In this document: positions 1 to 6,391 of the stretch, piece by piece | Layout: each line of letters opens with the position of its first letter | How positions within the stretch are numbered: position 1 is the stretch's first letter | Source: Deinococcus sp. | Lineage (GTDB): Bacteria > Deinococcota > Deinococci > Deinococcales > Thermaceae | Assembly (NCBI GenBank): GCA_023382135.1 | Contig: JAMCQK010000064.1 | Coordinates: forward strand, 1 to 7,361 | Length of the DNA stretch: 7,361 nt | Reading direction: 5' to 3' | Made by a program: the position numbers and the translations under genes | Notes under the pieces: generated by a model | Told to the model about the DNA's origin: nothing | Database searches by the model: none | The model's input: the letters and a program-made list of their open reading frames with translations, nothing else

Positions 1-113
1 AGGCTACTGCGCTCTTGGGTTGGCGTGAGGGGAGAAATTCCTTTGAGTGTTCCTCCTGCCCTCTCCACTCGGGCGAAGGTTGGGGTGAGGGCTATAGTCG
101 CCAAAGATCTCAT
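1..113. repeat. Repeat-bearing stretch downstream of nqo1 with two copies of a GGTTGGsGTGAGGG motif
   Basis: The plus strand carries GGTTGGCGTGAGGG at 18-31 and GGTTGGGGTGAGGG at 78-91. They match at 13 of 14 bases and lie exactly 60 bases apart, with a CTCTCC-rich segment between them. On the minus strand this reads CCTCACCCCAACC followed by GAGAGGG. That is the pattern of the widespread intergenic repeats whose spurious translation contains 'LTPTLS..ERG'. Here the minus-strand frame from 113 gives 'ALTPTFARVERAGG' and later 'SPLTPTQERS'. I see no terminator with a T-tract and no start resembling nqo3 (a ferredoxin-type N-terminus) in this stretch. Family membership is inferred from the pattern only. 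Confidence 0.6.
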
Positions 114-115
114 AA

Positions 116-1432
116 CTAGCTCCACCTCTGAGTCCGATTTACCGCTTTCTTCTGCTCAACCAGATCTACATACTGATCGCGGAAGTGCTTCAGGGAACCC
201 CGCACCGGCCAACAAGCCGCGTCTGCCAAGGCGCAGAACGAGCGGCCTTCAATCTGGTTAAGCAGGTTTTCCAGAACTTCCACATCGCCCTTTTCGCCCT
301 GCCCAGTGGTAATCTTCTCGAACAAATCCACCATCCAGCCGGAGACTCCTTCGCGGCAGGGAGTGCACTTGCCACAGGATTCATGGCCGTAGAAGCGGGT
401 AATGTTCCGCATCGCATCGACCATACTCACCGATGCCGGGATGCCAATCACGCCCCCGGTGCCCAAGAGCGAACCCTTTGCGGCCAGCGACTCGTAATCC
501 ATTGAGGTGTCCAGGGTTTCGTCGTTCCAGGGCAGGGGCGGGCAAGAGGAACCGCCAGGGATGATAGCTTGGATTTCCTCGGTAGGACCACCCGCCCAGT
601 CGTAGAGCAGTTCGCGGAAAGTAGTCCCCATCGGAAGCTCAAAAACACCTGTGCGCTTGAACGGGCCAGAAACCTGGTAAAGCTTGTGGCCTTTGGATTT
701 CTCGGTGCCCATGCTGGCAAACCAGTCTGCGCCGCGCTGGATAATATGTACCGCACTACAGAGCGATTCGACATTATTGATAGTGGAAGGCATCCCCCAA
801 AGACCTGCTTGAGCCGGGAACGGTGGCTTCAAGCGCGGGTTGGCGCGCAGCCCCTCCAGTGAGTTCATCAGCGCGGTCTCTTCGCCGCATATATAGGCGC
901 CCGCTCCCCGGTGCACGTACAGGTCGAAGTGAAAATTTGAACCAAAAAGATTCTTGCCCAGGTAGCCTTTTTCGTAAGCTTCTTTAATAGCAGCCATCAG
1001 CCGGTCGTAGGCACGGCGGTACTCGCCACGAATATAGATGTAGCCCTTGGTGGCCGCAATGGCGTAACCCGCGATGGCCATGCCTTCAATCAGTTGGTGC
1101 GGGTCGTCTTCCATCAGGTAGCGGTCTTTGAAAGAACCGGGTTCAGATTCATCCGCATTGCAGACGATGTAATGCTGTCTCCCGGTGTTTTTGGGCATAA
1201 AGCTCCACTTGAGGCCGGTGGGAAAGCCGGCTCCCCCGCGCCCACGCAGACCGGATTTCTTTACTTCGTCGATAACTGCGTCCGGGGCCATCTGCAGAGC
1301 CTTCTTGATGGCCTGGTACCCGCCGCTTGCAAGATATGCGTCCAGTGTCCATGAGCTCGGCTTGCCCACCTGCGCATAGAGCGTGCGCACAAAGCGCGGG
1401 TCCTTGCCGGAGACAATCGGCCCTTCGCTCAT
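116..1432 (-). CDS. nqo1: NADH-quinone oxidoreductase subunit 1 (NuoF-type, FMN and NADH binding)
   Basis: This is the NADH-oxidising flavoprotein of respiratory complex I. It binds NADH and FMN and passes electrons to its [4Fe-4S] cluster N3 at the cytoplasmic tip of the peripheral arm. The 438 residues equal the length I recall for T. thermophilus Nqo1. Visible motifs are the glycine-rich FMN/NADH loop GRGGAGFPTG (64-73), NADESEPG (92-99), ICGEETAL (181-188) and ESCGKCTPCREG (351-362). The last motif gives cluster ligands C353, C356 and C359, with C400 in the later SFC motif as the fourth. The ATG overlaps the nqo2 stop by four bases (ATGA), and GAGG lies 7 bases upstream at 1440-1443, so translation is probably coupled to nqo2. 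The stop is TAG at 116-118. Nothing is truncated or missing. Confidence 0.98.
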   Translation of the reverse strand: MSEGPIVSGKDPRFVRTLYAQVGKPSSWTLDAYLASGGYQAIKKALQMAPDAVIDEVKKSGLRGRGGAGFPTGLKWSFMPKNTGRQHYIVCNADESEPGSFKDRYLMEDDPHQLIEGMAIAGYAIAATKGYIYIRGEYRRAYDRLMAAIKEAYEKGYLGKNLFGSNFHFDLYVHRGAGAYICGEETALMNSLEGLRANPRLKPPFPAQAGLWGMPSTINNVESLCSAVHIIQRGADWFASMGTEKSKGHKLYQVSGPFKRTGVFELPMGTTFRELLYDWAGGPTEEIQAIIPGGSSCPPLPWNDETLDTSMDYESLAAKGSLLGTGGVIGIPASVSMVDAMRNITRFYGHESCGKCTPCREGVSGWMVDLFEKITTGQGEKGDVEVLENLLNQIEGRSFCALADAACWPVRGSLKHFRDQYVDLVEQKKAVNRTQRWS

Positions 1433-1986
1433 ATGCTCGCCTCATCCCCGCGCTCATGCACGACATGCCCCGACTTTCCTGGCAAGGAAATTTCGCTCAA
1501 TTTTTTTCCAGCGCGCAGGCCCTCGAGTAACGCGCGCAACCGGACCTTTGTTACACATTCTACGTAGGGTTCGTCATTGACCTGGATCACGGGGGCCGTG
1601 TGGCACGAGCCAAGACACTCCACTTTTTGAATGCTGAAGAGGCTATCGGGCGTAACTTCGCCACGTGTGATACCAAGAGACTGAACAAGTTCATCCCACA
1701 GCTCGTCCGAACCGGCGAGCGCGCACGAAAGGGTTGCACAGACTTGGATGTGATTTTTTCCCGCAGGCAGGGCCTGGAAGTAGCTGTAGAAGCTCATCAC
1801 ACCGGCAACCTCGGTTGCGGTTGTGCCAAGAATGCGGGCAATCTCCTGCTGGCGTTCAGGAGAAATGTATCCCTCATGTTCCTGCACCTTGCGCAGCATC
1901 GGCATGACGGCGCTCCGCCGGCCTTCCGGCGGATACATCGAGAAAACCTCTGCCAGCCAGTCTTGTTTGTCGTCAAAGAAGCCCAT
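1429..1986 (-). CDS. nqo2: NADH-quinone oxidoreductase subunit 2 (NuoE-type, [2Fe-2S] N1a)
   Basis: This is the 24-kDa-type, thioredoxin-fold subunit that pairs with Nqo1 in the NADH-dehydrogenase module and holds the off-pathway [2Fe-2S] cluster N1a. The 185 residues begin MGFFDDK, as in T. thermophilus. Cluster ligands are visible as C83 and C88 (QVCATLSC) and C124 and C128 (VECLGSC). I chose ATG at 1986 because GGAGG lies just upstream and because it matches the family N-terminus; an in-frame ATG at 2007 would add seven residues with no better ribosome binding site. The residue aligned with T. thermophilus Cys172 is Ser172 (LPGKSGH), while Cys144 is kept. The gene lies 66 bases after nqo4 and overlaps nqo1 by four bases. 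Confidence 0.97.
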   Translation of the reverse strand: MGFFDDKQDWLAEVFSMYPPEGRRSAVMPMLRKVQEHEGYISPERQQEIARILGTTATEVAGVMSFYSYFQALPAGKNHIQVCATLSCALAGSDELWDELVQSLGITRGEVTPDSLFSIQKVECLGSCHTAPVIQVNDEPYVECVTKVRLRALLEGLRAGKKLSEISLPGKSGHVVHERGDEASI

Positions 1987-2052
1987 GGTTCCTCCGCTCA
2001 ATGTCAAGCGCCCCCGCCAGAACGCTCAAAGCTAGGTTCCTAACGTTCAGCG
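1987..2052 (-). other. nqo4-nqo2 spacer with the nqo2 ribosome binding site
   Basis: This is a 66-base gap in an otherwise tight operon. On the minus strand GCGGAGGAACC immediately precedes the nqo2 ATG and is a strong Shine-Dalgarno sequence. I find no convincing hairpin, repeat or promoter in the rest of it. Confidence 0.7.
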
Positions 2053-3312
2053 TCATCGGTCCACGTCCCCCATCACCGGGTCAAGGCTGGCAATAATTGC
2101 CACCATGTCCGCCACCTGGACTCCCTTACAGGCGTAGGAAAGGCTTTGCAGGTTCACAAAACTTGGGGCGCGCACCTTGACACGGTAGGGCATTGAACCG
2201 CCGTCCGAGATGACGTAATACCCCAGTTCACCACGGGCGCTTTCGGTGGGCACGTAGACTTCGCCTAAAGCGGGGTGGAAGCCCTCCGTCACCAATTTAA
2301 AGAAGTAGATCACGGCTTCCATCGAGGTTTCCAGCAGTTCGCGCGGCGGTAAGGAGACTTGCGGGTTCGGGTCGCGGATGAGCCCAGGACCTATGGCCTC
2401 GAGGCGCTCGATCGCTTGGTTGATGATCTTCACCGACTCGCGCATCTCTTCGATTCGGATCACCATGCGGTCGAAGACATCGCCGTGGGTTCCCAAAGGA
2501 ACATCAAATTTGTAAGTCTCGTAGCCCGCATACGGGTACGCTTTGCGCACATCGTAGTTCACGCCGCTAGCGCGCAGGCTTCCGCCAGTAAGCGAAAGGT
2601 TGATGGCATCCTCGGCAGGAATAACGGAAACGCCGCGTGCGCGTTCGTAAAAGATGGGGCTTTCCTTGAAGAGGTTTTCGTATTCATCTATGCGCATGGG
2701 CATGACCGAGATGAGCTTTTTGAGCTCGGGAATAAACTCTTTCGGCAGGTCCTCTTTGAGGCCGCCGATACGAATATAGTTATGGTGAAAGCGTTGCCCC
2801 GAGACCCACTCGAACAGATCGAGAATGGCCTCACGCTCGCGGAAACAGTAGAAAAACGGGGTGATGGCGCCAAAATCGAGCAGCCCGGTTCCCAGGAAAA
2901 CCAGGTGTGAAGCAATGCGCGAGAGCTCGTTGAGCAAAATACGAATGGTCCCAGCCCGCTCGGGAACTTCCGCGCCCAGCAATTTTTCAACCGAAAGCGC
3001 ATACGCCAGGTCGTGCGAAAACGAGTGCAGGTAGTCCATCCGGGGCGTATATGTCAGGTTCTGGGTATACGTACGGTTCTCCATGTTCTTCTCGAAACCG
3101 GTGTGAAGGTAGCCGATGTGCGGGGTGAGCCTGAGAATCTCCTCGCCTGAAAGATCGGCAACCACGCGCAGCACACCGTGGGTCGAAGGGTGCTGCGGCC
3201 CGACATTCAGGGTCATGATCTCGCTCTTGAGCTCGGCGGCGTCGGTGATATCGACACTAAAGCTCGTTTTGGAGTGGAGCGCATCGTCCTTGCGGATGGT
3301 TTTCTCGGTCAT
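2053..3312 (-). CDS. nqo4: NADH-quinone oxidoreductase subunit 4 (NuoD-type, 49-kDa, quinone site)
   Basis: This subunit forms most of the quinone-reduction pocket at the membrane interface of complex I, next to cluster N2 of Nqo6. It is related to the large subunit of NiFe hydrogenases but has lost the metal-ligand cysteines. The 419 residues compare with about 409 in T. thermophilus, the surplus being mostly at the N-terminus. Signatures are LNVGPQHPSTHG (35-46), PHIGYLHTGFEK (64-75), ESARGELGYY (357-366) and the C-terminal DPVMGDVDR. Alignment places the quinone-binding histidine and tyrosine (His38 and Tyr87 in T. thermophilus) at H45 and Y94, and the partner aspartate at D146. The ATG at 3312 was chosen because GGGAGG precedes it and it overlaps the nqo5 stop in ATGA; a longer in-frame start at 3384 would lie deep inside nqo5. 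Confidence 0.98.
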   Translation of the reverse strand: MTEKTIRKDDALHSKTSFSVDITDAAELKSEIMTLNVGPQHPSTHGVLRVVADLSGEEILRLTPHIGYLHTGFEKNMENRTYTQNLTYTPRMDYLHSFSHDLAYALSVEKLLGAEVPERAGTIRILLNELSRIASHLVFLGTGLLDFGAITPFFYCFREREAILDLFEWVSGQRFHHNYIRIGGLKEDLPKEFIPELKKLISVMPMRIDEYENLFKESPIFYERARGVSVIPAEDAINLSLTGGSLRASGVNYDVRKAYPYAGYETYKFDVPLGTHGDVFDRMVIRIEEMRESVKIINQAIERLEAIGPGLIRDPNPQVSLPPRELLETSMEAVIYFFKLVTEGFHPALGEVYVPTESARGELGYYVISDGGSMPYRVKVRAPSFVNLQSLSYACKGVQVADMVAIIASLDPVMGDVDR

Positions 3313-3932
3313 GCGCCCTCCCTGGCGGACTTCTGAATTTCTCTGAACACATCCTGGTAACCCCTGCGGCTGCCACCGCGCCAACCCGTCATGCCGGGTT
3401 TGTCGCCGGAGAGGCCCGCGCGGAACGCTTCGGGGTCGATAAAGCGGCCTTCTTTGAATAGGGTTGGGGTCTCGCCCAAGGGGAAGTCCTTGCGAAGAGG
3501 ATGGCCCTCGAGGTCGTCCGGCGTCAAAATCTTGCGCAAATCCGGGTGGCCTTCAAAGGTGATTCCCACCAGATCGTAAACTTCGCGTTCAAGAAAATCG
3601 GCGCCCATCCACAGGTCGGTCAGCGTGGGAACTCTGGGGTTCGATTCTGGCAGGAAGACGCGCACAAAGATTCTGCTGCCATCACCATTCTTATAGCCCG
3701 GCAGCGAAACCAGCTCGTAGACCACGCAAAAACGCTCGGGTTTCTTTTCGGGGTATTTCAGGTAATCGATGCCAACAATATCCGCGAGATAGTTGAATCC
3801 CTGGCTTTTCCAGGCCTTAACCGCTTCCTTGAACTCACCGCTGGGAACAATCACCCAGGTAGAGCCATAGGCCTGCTCGACAGCCCATCCCCGCTCTTTA
3901 GCCTGATTGACAACCTGCGTTAGGCGTTCCAC
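3309..3932 (-). CDS. nqo5: NADH-quinone oxidoreductase subunit 5 (NuoC-type, 30-kDa)
   Basis: This is the 30-kDa-type peripheral-arm subunit, which has no cofactor and supports Nqo4 in the connecting module of complex I. The family signature is intact: FLEREVYDLVGITFEGHPDL (114-133) continues into KILTPDDLEGHPLRKDFPLG. I start it at GTG 3932 (beginning MERLTQVV). GAGGAG lies at 3937-3942, four bases upstream, and the resulting 207 residues equal the length I recall for T. thermophilus Nqo5. An in-frame GTG at 3944 would add four residues but lies within a short repeat and upstream of the ribosome binding site. NuoC and NuoD are separate here, not fused as in E. coli. The stop overlaps the nqo4 start by four bases. 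Confidence 0.97.
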   Translation of the reverse strand: MERLTQVVNQAKERGWAVEQAYGSTWVIVPSGEFKEAVKAWKSQGFNYLADIVGIDYLKYPEKKPERFCVVYELVSLPGYKNGDGSRIFVRVFLPESNPRVPTLTDLWMGADFLEREVYDLVGITFEGHPDLRKILTPDDLEGHPLRKDFPLGETPTLFKEGRFIDPEAFRAGLSGDKPGMTGWRGGSRRGYQDVFREIQKSAREGA

Positions 3933-3943
3933 AATTCTCCTCA

Positions 3944-3982
3944 CTGGTAGCTGGTAGCCAGCAGCTGTTGAAGGCTACCAGC
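3944..3982. repeat. 7-base tandem repeat and imperfect hairpin between nqo6 and nqo5
   Basis: The plus strand reads CTGGTAG at 3944-3950 and again at 3951-3957, followed by the related CCAGCAG at 3958-3964. A 10-base perfect inverted repeat, GCTGGTAGCC (3950-3959) with GGCTACCAGC (3973-3982), encloses a 13-base loop. In the transcript this hairpin lies between the nqo6 stop and the nqo5 ribosome binding site. There is no T-tract, so it is not a typical terminator. Confidence 0.75.
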
Positions 3983-3988
3983 CGCGGG

Positions 3989-4525
<537 letters not shown>

Positions 4526-4569
4526 GCATCCCCCCGCCGAACGCCGGATACCTTACACTCAACACCCAT

Positions 4570-4604
4570 CTTTTGCGTTTGGCCTTTGGCGTTTGGCATT
4601 CGGC
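4570..4604. repeat. Degenerate 7-base tandem repeat (five units of NTTTGGC type)
   Basis: The plus strand reads as five consecutive heptamers: CTTTTGC, GTTTGGC, CTTTGGC, GTTTGGC and ATTCGGC. In transcript sense this is a run of GCCAAAN-like units in the nqo7-nqo6 spacer. The unit length equals that of the unrelated CTGGTAG repeat downstream of nqo6. The phase is clear despite substitutions; any function is unknown. Confidence 0.8.
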
Positions 4605-4608
4605 ATTT

Positions 4609-4721
4609 TAAGTATCTCCATGGTGAGTTTGATCGAAGGATCAAACTCACCCGACCAGAGGGAGCAAGGAACACAGTGTGGCTTTTCAAGCCTTTCGATA
4701 AACTCAGACTGGAGATACTTA
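4609..4721. mobile_element. Candidate miniature inverted-repeat element at the nqo7 stop codon
   Basis: The 113-base segment begins TAAGTATCTCCA (4609-4620) and ends with its exact reverse complement TGGAGATACTTA (4710-4721). Past a three-base difference the arms continue to match as TGAGTTT(G)ATCGAA, so the inverted repeats extend to about 30 imperfect bases. Both ends carry TA (4609-4610 and 4720-4721), as expected for a TA target duplication of the IS630/Tc1-mariner type. The element has no coding capacity. The last three bases form the nqo7 stop (TAA). Removing the element with one TA copy would leave CAC TAA, keeping the stop. Assignment to a mobile family is inference. Confidence 0.6.
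4622..4651. repeat. Perfect 13-base-pair hairpin inside the candidate element
   Basis: GGTGAGTTTGATC (4622-4634) and GATCAAACTCACC (4639-4651) are exact reverse complements separated by GAAG. In nqo transcript sense the loop is CTTC. No T-run follows on either strand, so it does not look like an intrinsic terminator. It could stabilise an mRNA end or be a processing site between nqo7 and nqo6. Confidence 0.85.
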
Positions 4722-5087
4722 GTGCCACCTCATCACACCCTTCCACCACTCGTATATGAAACCGACAAAGAGCAAAAGTGTGAACACCAGCAGTCCCCAG
4801 AAACCCAGCATGCCCAGTTTCCCCGCCGAGACCGCGTAAGGCCAAAGAAAAGCGATTTCCACATCGAAGATGATGAAGAGCATAGCAATAGCGTAGAAGT
4901 GGACTGGAAAACGCTTGATCTCACCCGCGGGGTCGTTTCCGGACTCATAGGGCATTAGCTTGGGGCGGCTAGGTTTGCGCGGTCCCAATAGCGCGCTGGC
5001 TCCAACCGCCAGAACGCCGATGGCCAGGGCCACGCCAAGGTAGACGAGTACCGCCAGGTATTCACTGGGCGGCGAAGCGGAATTCAT
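4719..5087 (-). CDS. nqo7: NADH-quinone oxidoreductase subunit 7 (NuoA-type, ND3 membrane subunit)
   Basis: This small membrane subunit of complex I packs near the junction of the peripheral and membrane arms and contributes to the route linking quinone reduction to proton pumping. The 122 residues (about 119 in T. thermophilus) form three predicted membrane helices at about 10-34, 61-84 and 92-113. The loop between helices 1 and 2 contains PYESGNDP (46-53), where mitochondrial ND3 has a cysteine and this protein a serine. Helix 2 contains conserved acidic residues D75 and E77 (FDVEIAFLWP). The ATG at 5087 is preceded by GGGGAG at suitable spacing. It is the first gene of the nqo operon here, and its TAA stop coincides with the end of an inverted-repeat element. 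Confidence 0.97.
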   Translation of the reverse strand: MNSASPPSEYLAVLVYLGVALAIGVLAVGASALLGPRKPSRPKLMPYESGNDPAGEIKRFPVHFYAIAMLFIIFDVEIAFLWPYAVSAGKLGMLGFWGLLVFTLLLFVGFIYEWWKGVMRWH

Positions 5088-5224
5088 CAGACTCTCCCCT
5101 CGCTCGTGTAAGTCTTCACTTGGTTAGGCATAATAAGTAGGTTCATTCACAAAGCCCCAGTTAGTTTACAACAGGAGCAGGGGTCTGCAAGCGGGTGTGA
5201 GGACTCGAAAACTAAGCACTTGGT
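5088..5224 (-). promoter_or_regulatory. Spacer upstream of nqo7, presumed to hold the nqo operon promoter
   Basis: These 137 bases separate the PaaK-like gene from nqo7. No clear terminator follows the upstream gene. On the minus strand a TATTAT box (5130-5135) could be a -10 element, but I see no -35 hexamer at 16-18 bases. AGGGGAGAGTCTG before the nqo7 ATG is its ribosome binding site. Whether nqo starts here or is read through from the upstream gene cannot be decided from the sequence. Confidence 0.35.
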
Positions 5225-6379
5225 TCATTTGAACCGGTGGTCCACCAAAACTGGGCCTTCCAGTGAGGAAACGGCCTCGAGGCCGTCCACCTTCAGCCCG
5301 GTGGCTTTCTTGACCGCCTCCGCTAAACCTTCCGGCACGGCTTTGGACTTCACCCGGATGCTCAGCTTGTCGGTCCCGCCAGAACCTGACTCCACAATTA
5401 CCTGATAACCACTACGGCCATCGATTCCAAATGAAGAAACGATCGGGCCGAGTTCGGTCGGATACAACTTGATGCCTTTGACCTTGACCATGGTGTCCGT
5501 GCGTCCAAAAACGCCTTTGGGTAAAACCAGTTTGCCGTTCCGATGTTCCGCAATGGCCAGGTCGCCGGTTCTAAAGCGGATCATTGGCATCAGCGTCCGC
5601 GTAAGCGCGGTAACCACCAACTCCCCTTTCTCGCCGTCGGCAACGGGCCGCAAGGTCTCCGGGTCTAGCACTTCCAGCAGCGCCATCTCGGAGATTTCGA
5701 CCAGGCCGGCTTTCGACCGGTCTTCAGCCGCAATCACCCCAAGCTCGCTGGTTCCGTAAAAATCCAGCGCCGTGCAGCCGAGGGCCGACTCCACTTTTTC
5801 GCGATATCCCGGCACCGAAGTAAATGGTTCGCCAGCTCCAATCAAAAGCTCAAACCTTCCACCAGCCTCGGCGATTTTCAACGCGAAGGTAGGGTTGGAC
5901 ACCAGAACCTGGTACCGGTACTTTTTTTGCAGCTGGGCCACACGCTCGGCCTCGCCAGGTCCGTGCGGCAACACCGCGACCCCCGCTTTCTGCAACGCCT
6001 CGTGGAAAAGCCAGCCCCCCGCAAACACATGGTAGCCAAAGGTCACAATGGCCCGCTTACCTTCTAACCCAAGTGTTTTCAAGTGCGCTGCCAGCGCGCC
6101 AGCCTGCGATTCGATATCTTCTTGAGACAGATACTCCGGCATCCAGCCGAGTGCTGGGCTAGGCGTGAGGTGTACCAGCCTGGTTCCCGCCGGGGGTTCC
6201 GGGTGGGCCTGGATATGGGCAATCCACTCGTTGCGGGTGATGGGCGCCACCTTGGAAAGCATCTCAGGCGTGGGCGCCCCGGCATCCAGCCCTCCCAGGC
6301 GTTCCTGGTACAAAGGGTGGTTTTTGGCTACGGCTACCACCCGTCTCAGGTGCTCGTTTCTGATCACCTTGCCCTCCAT
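5225..6379 (-). CDS. PaaK-like adenylate-forming family protein with an atypical phosphate-binding loop
   Basis: The fold is that of phenylacetate-CoA ligase (PaaK) and related AMP-forming acyl-CoA synthetases. Recognisable in order are TFGYHVFAGGW (113-123, PaaK YGYGLFTGG region), SNPTFAL (161-167), GAGEPF (181-186), DFYGTSELG (206-214), FRTGDL (269-274, ATP ribose contact) and the hinge and C-terminal-domain motif GRTDTMVKVKGIKLYP (292-307). The usual SSGTTGxPT phosphate loop is not recognisable: the aligned region reads HLTPSPALGWMP (70-81). At 384 residues it is shorter than typical PaaK (about 430-445). The substrate is unknown, and reduced or absent ligase activity is possible. The ATG at 6379 has no upstream Shine-Dalgarno; GTG at 6367 has GGAGGG just before it and is an alternative start. 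It lies between rplT and nqo7 with no evident pathway partner. Confidence 0.85.
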   Translation of the reverse strand: MEGKVIRNEHLRRVVAVAKNHPLYQERLGGLDAGAPTPEMLSKVAPITRNEWIAHIQAHPEPPAGTRLVHLTPSPALGWMPEYLSQEDIESQAGALAAHLKTLGLEGKRAIVTFGYHVFAGGWLFHEALQKAGVAVLPHGPGEAERVAQLQKKYRYQVLVSNPTFALKIAEAGGRFELLIGAGEPFTSVPGYREKVESALGCTALDFYGTSELGVIAAEDRSKAGLVEISEMALLEVLDPETLRPVADGEKGELVVTALTRTLMPMIRFRTGDLAIAEHRNGKLVLPKGVFGRTDTMVKVKGIKLYPTELGPIVSSFGIDGRSGYQVIVESGSGGTDKLSIRVKSKAVPEGLAEAVKKATGLKVDGLEAVSSLEGPVLVDHRFK

Positions 6380-6385
6380 TGCAAA

Positions 6386-6391
6386 AGTATA
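6386..6391 (-). promoter_or_regulatory. TATACT -10 box for the PaaK-like gene, probably giving a leaderless mRNA
   Basis: On the minus strand the sequence is TATACT, then TTTGCA, then the ATG at 6379. A transcript starting 6-7 bases after the box would begin at or next to the ATG. No strong -35 hexamer is visible at 16-18 bases. Leaderless genes with this geometry are common in the Deinococcota. The same TATACTTTT string occurs upstream of rpmI. Confidence 0.5.

Noticed and set aside
1..113. Minus-strand partial frame starting ATG 113 with a plausible ribosome binding site, open to the window edge
   Set aside because: Its peptide is the translation of an intergenic repeat ('LTPT' twice) and does not resemble nqo3 or any other protein I know.
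2359..2910. Long plus-strand open frame opposite nqo4 (and similar ones at 3501-3923 and 3968-4510)
   Set aside because: They lie entirely antisense to strongly conserved nqo genes, have no recognisable motifs, and are expected where codon bias leaves few stops on the opposite strand.
3313..3384. N-terminal extension of nqo4 to an in-frame start at 3384
   Set aside because: It would overlap the end of nqo5 by 76 bases and lacks family similarity; ATG 3312 has a good ribosome binding site and an ATGA junction.
3933..3944. Upstream GTG start for nqo5 at 3944
   Set aside because: The GAGGAG ribosome binding site lies downstream of it, it falls in a repeat, and starting at 3932 gives the expected 207 residues.
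3950..3982. Hairpin between nqo6 and nqo5 as a terminator
   Set aside because: No T-tract follows, the loop is 13 bases, and it precedes nqo5 in the middle of an essential operon.
5130..5152. TTGTGA and TATTAT as a promoter pair for nqo7
   Set aside because: The spacing is only 11 bases, too short for a normal promoter; TATTAT alone is kept only as a weak candidate.
5117..5225. Nine-base direct repeat CACTTGGTT at 5117-5125 and 5217-5225, exactly 100 bases apart
   Set aside because: It could look like a target duplication, but the enclosed 91 bases have no inverted ends, and a 9-base match in a spacer this size can occur by chance.
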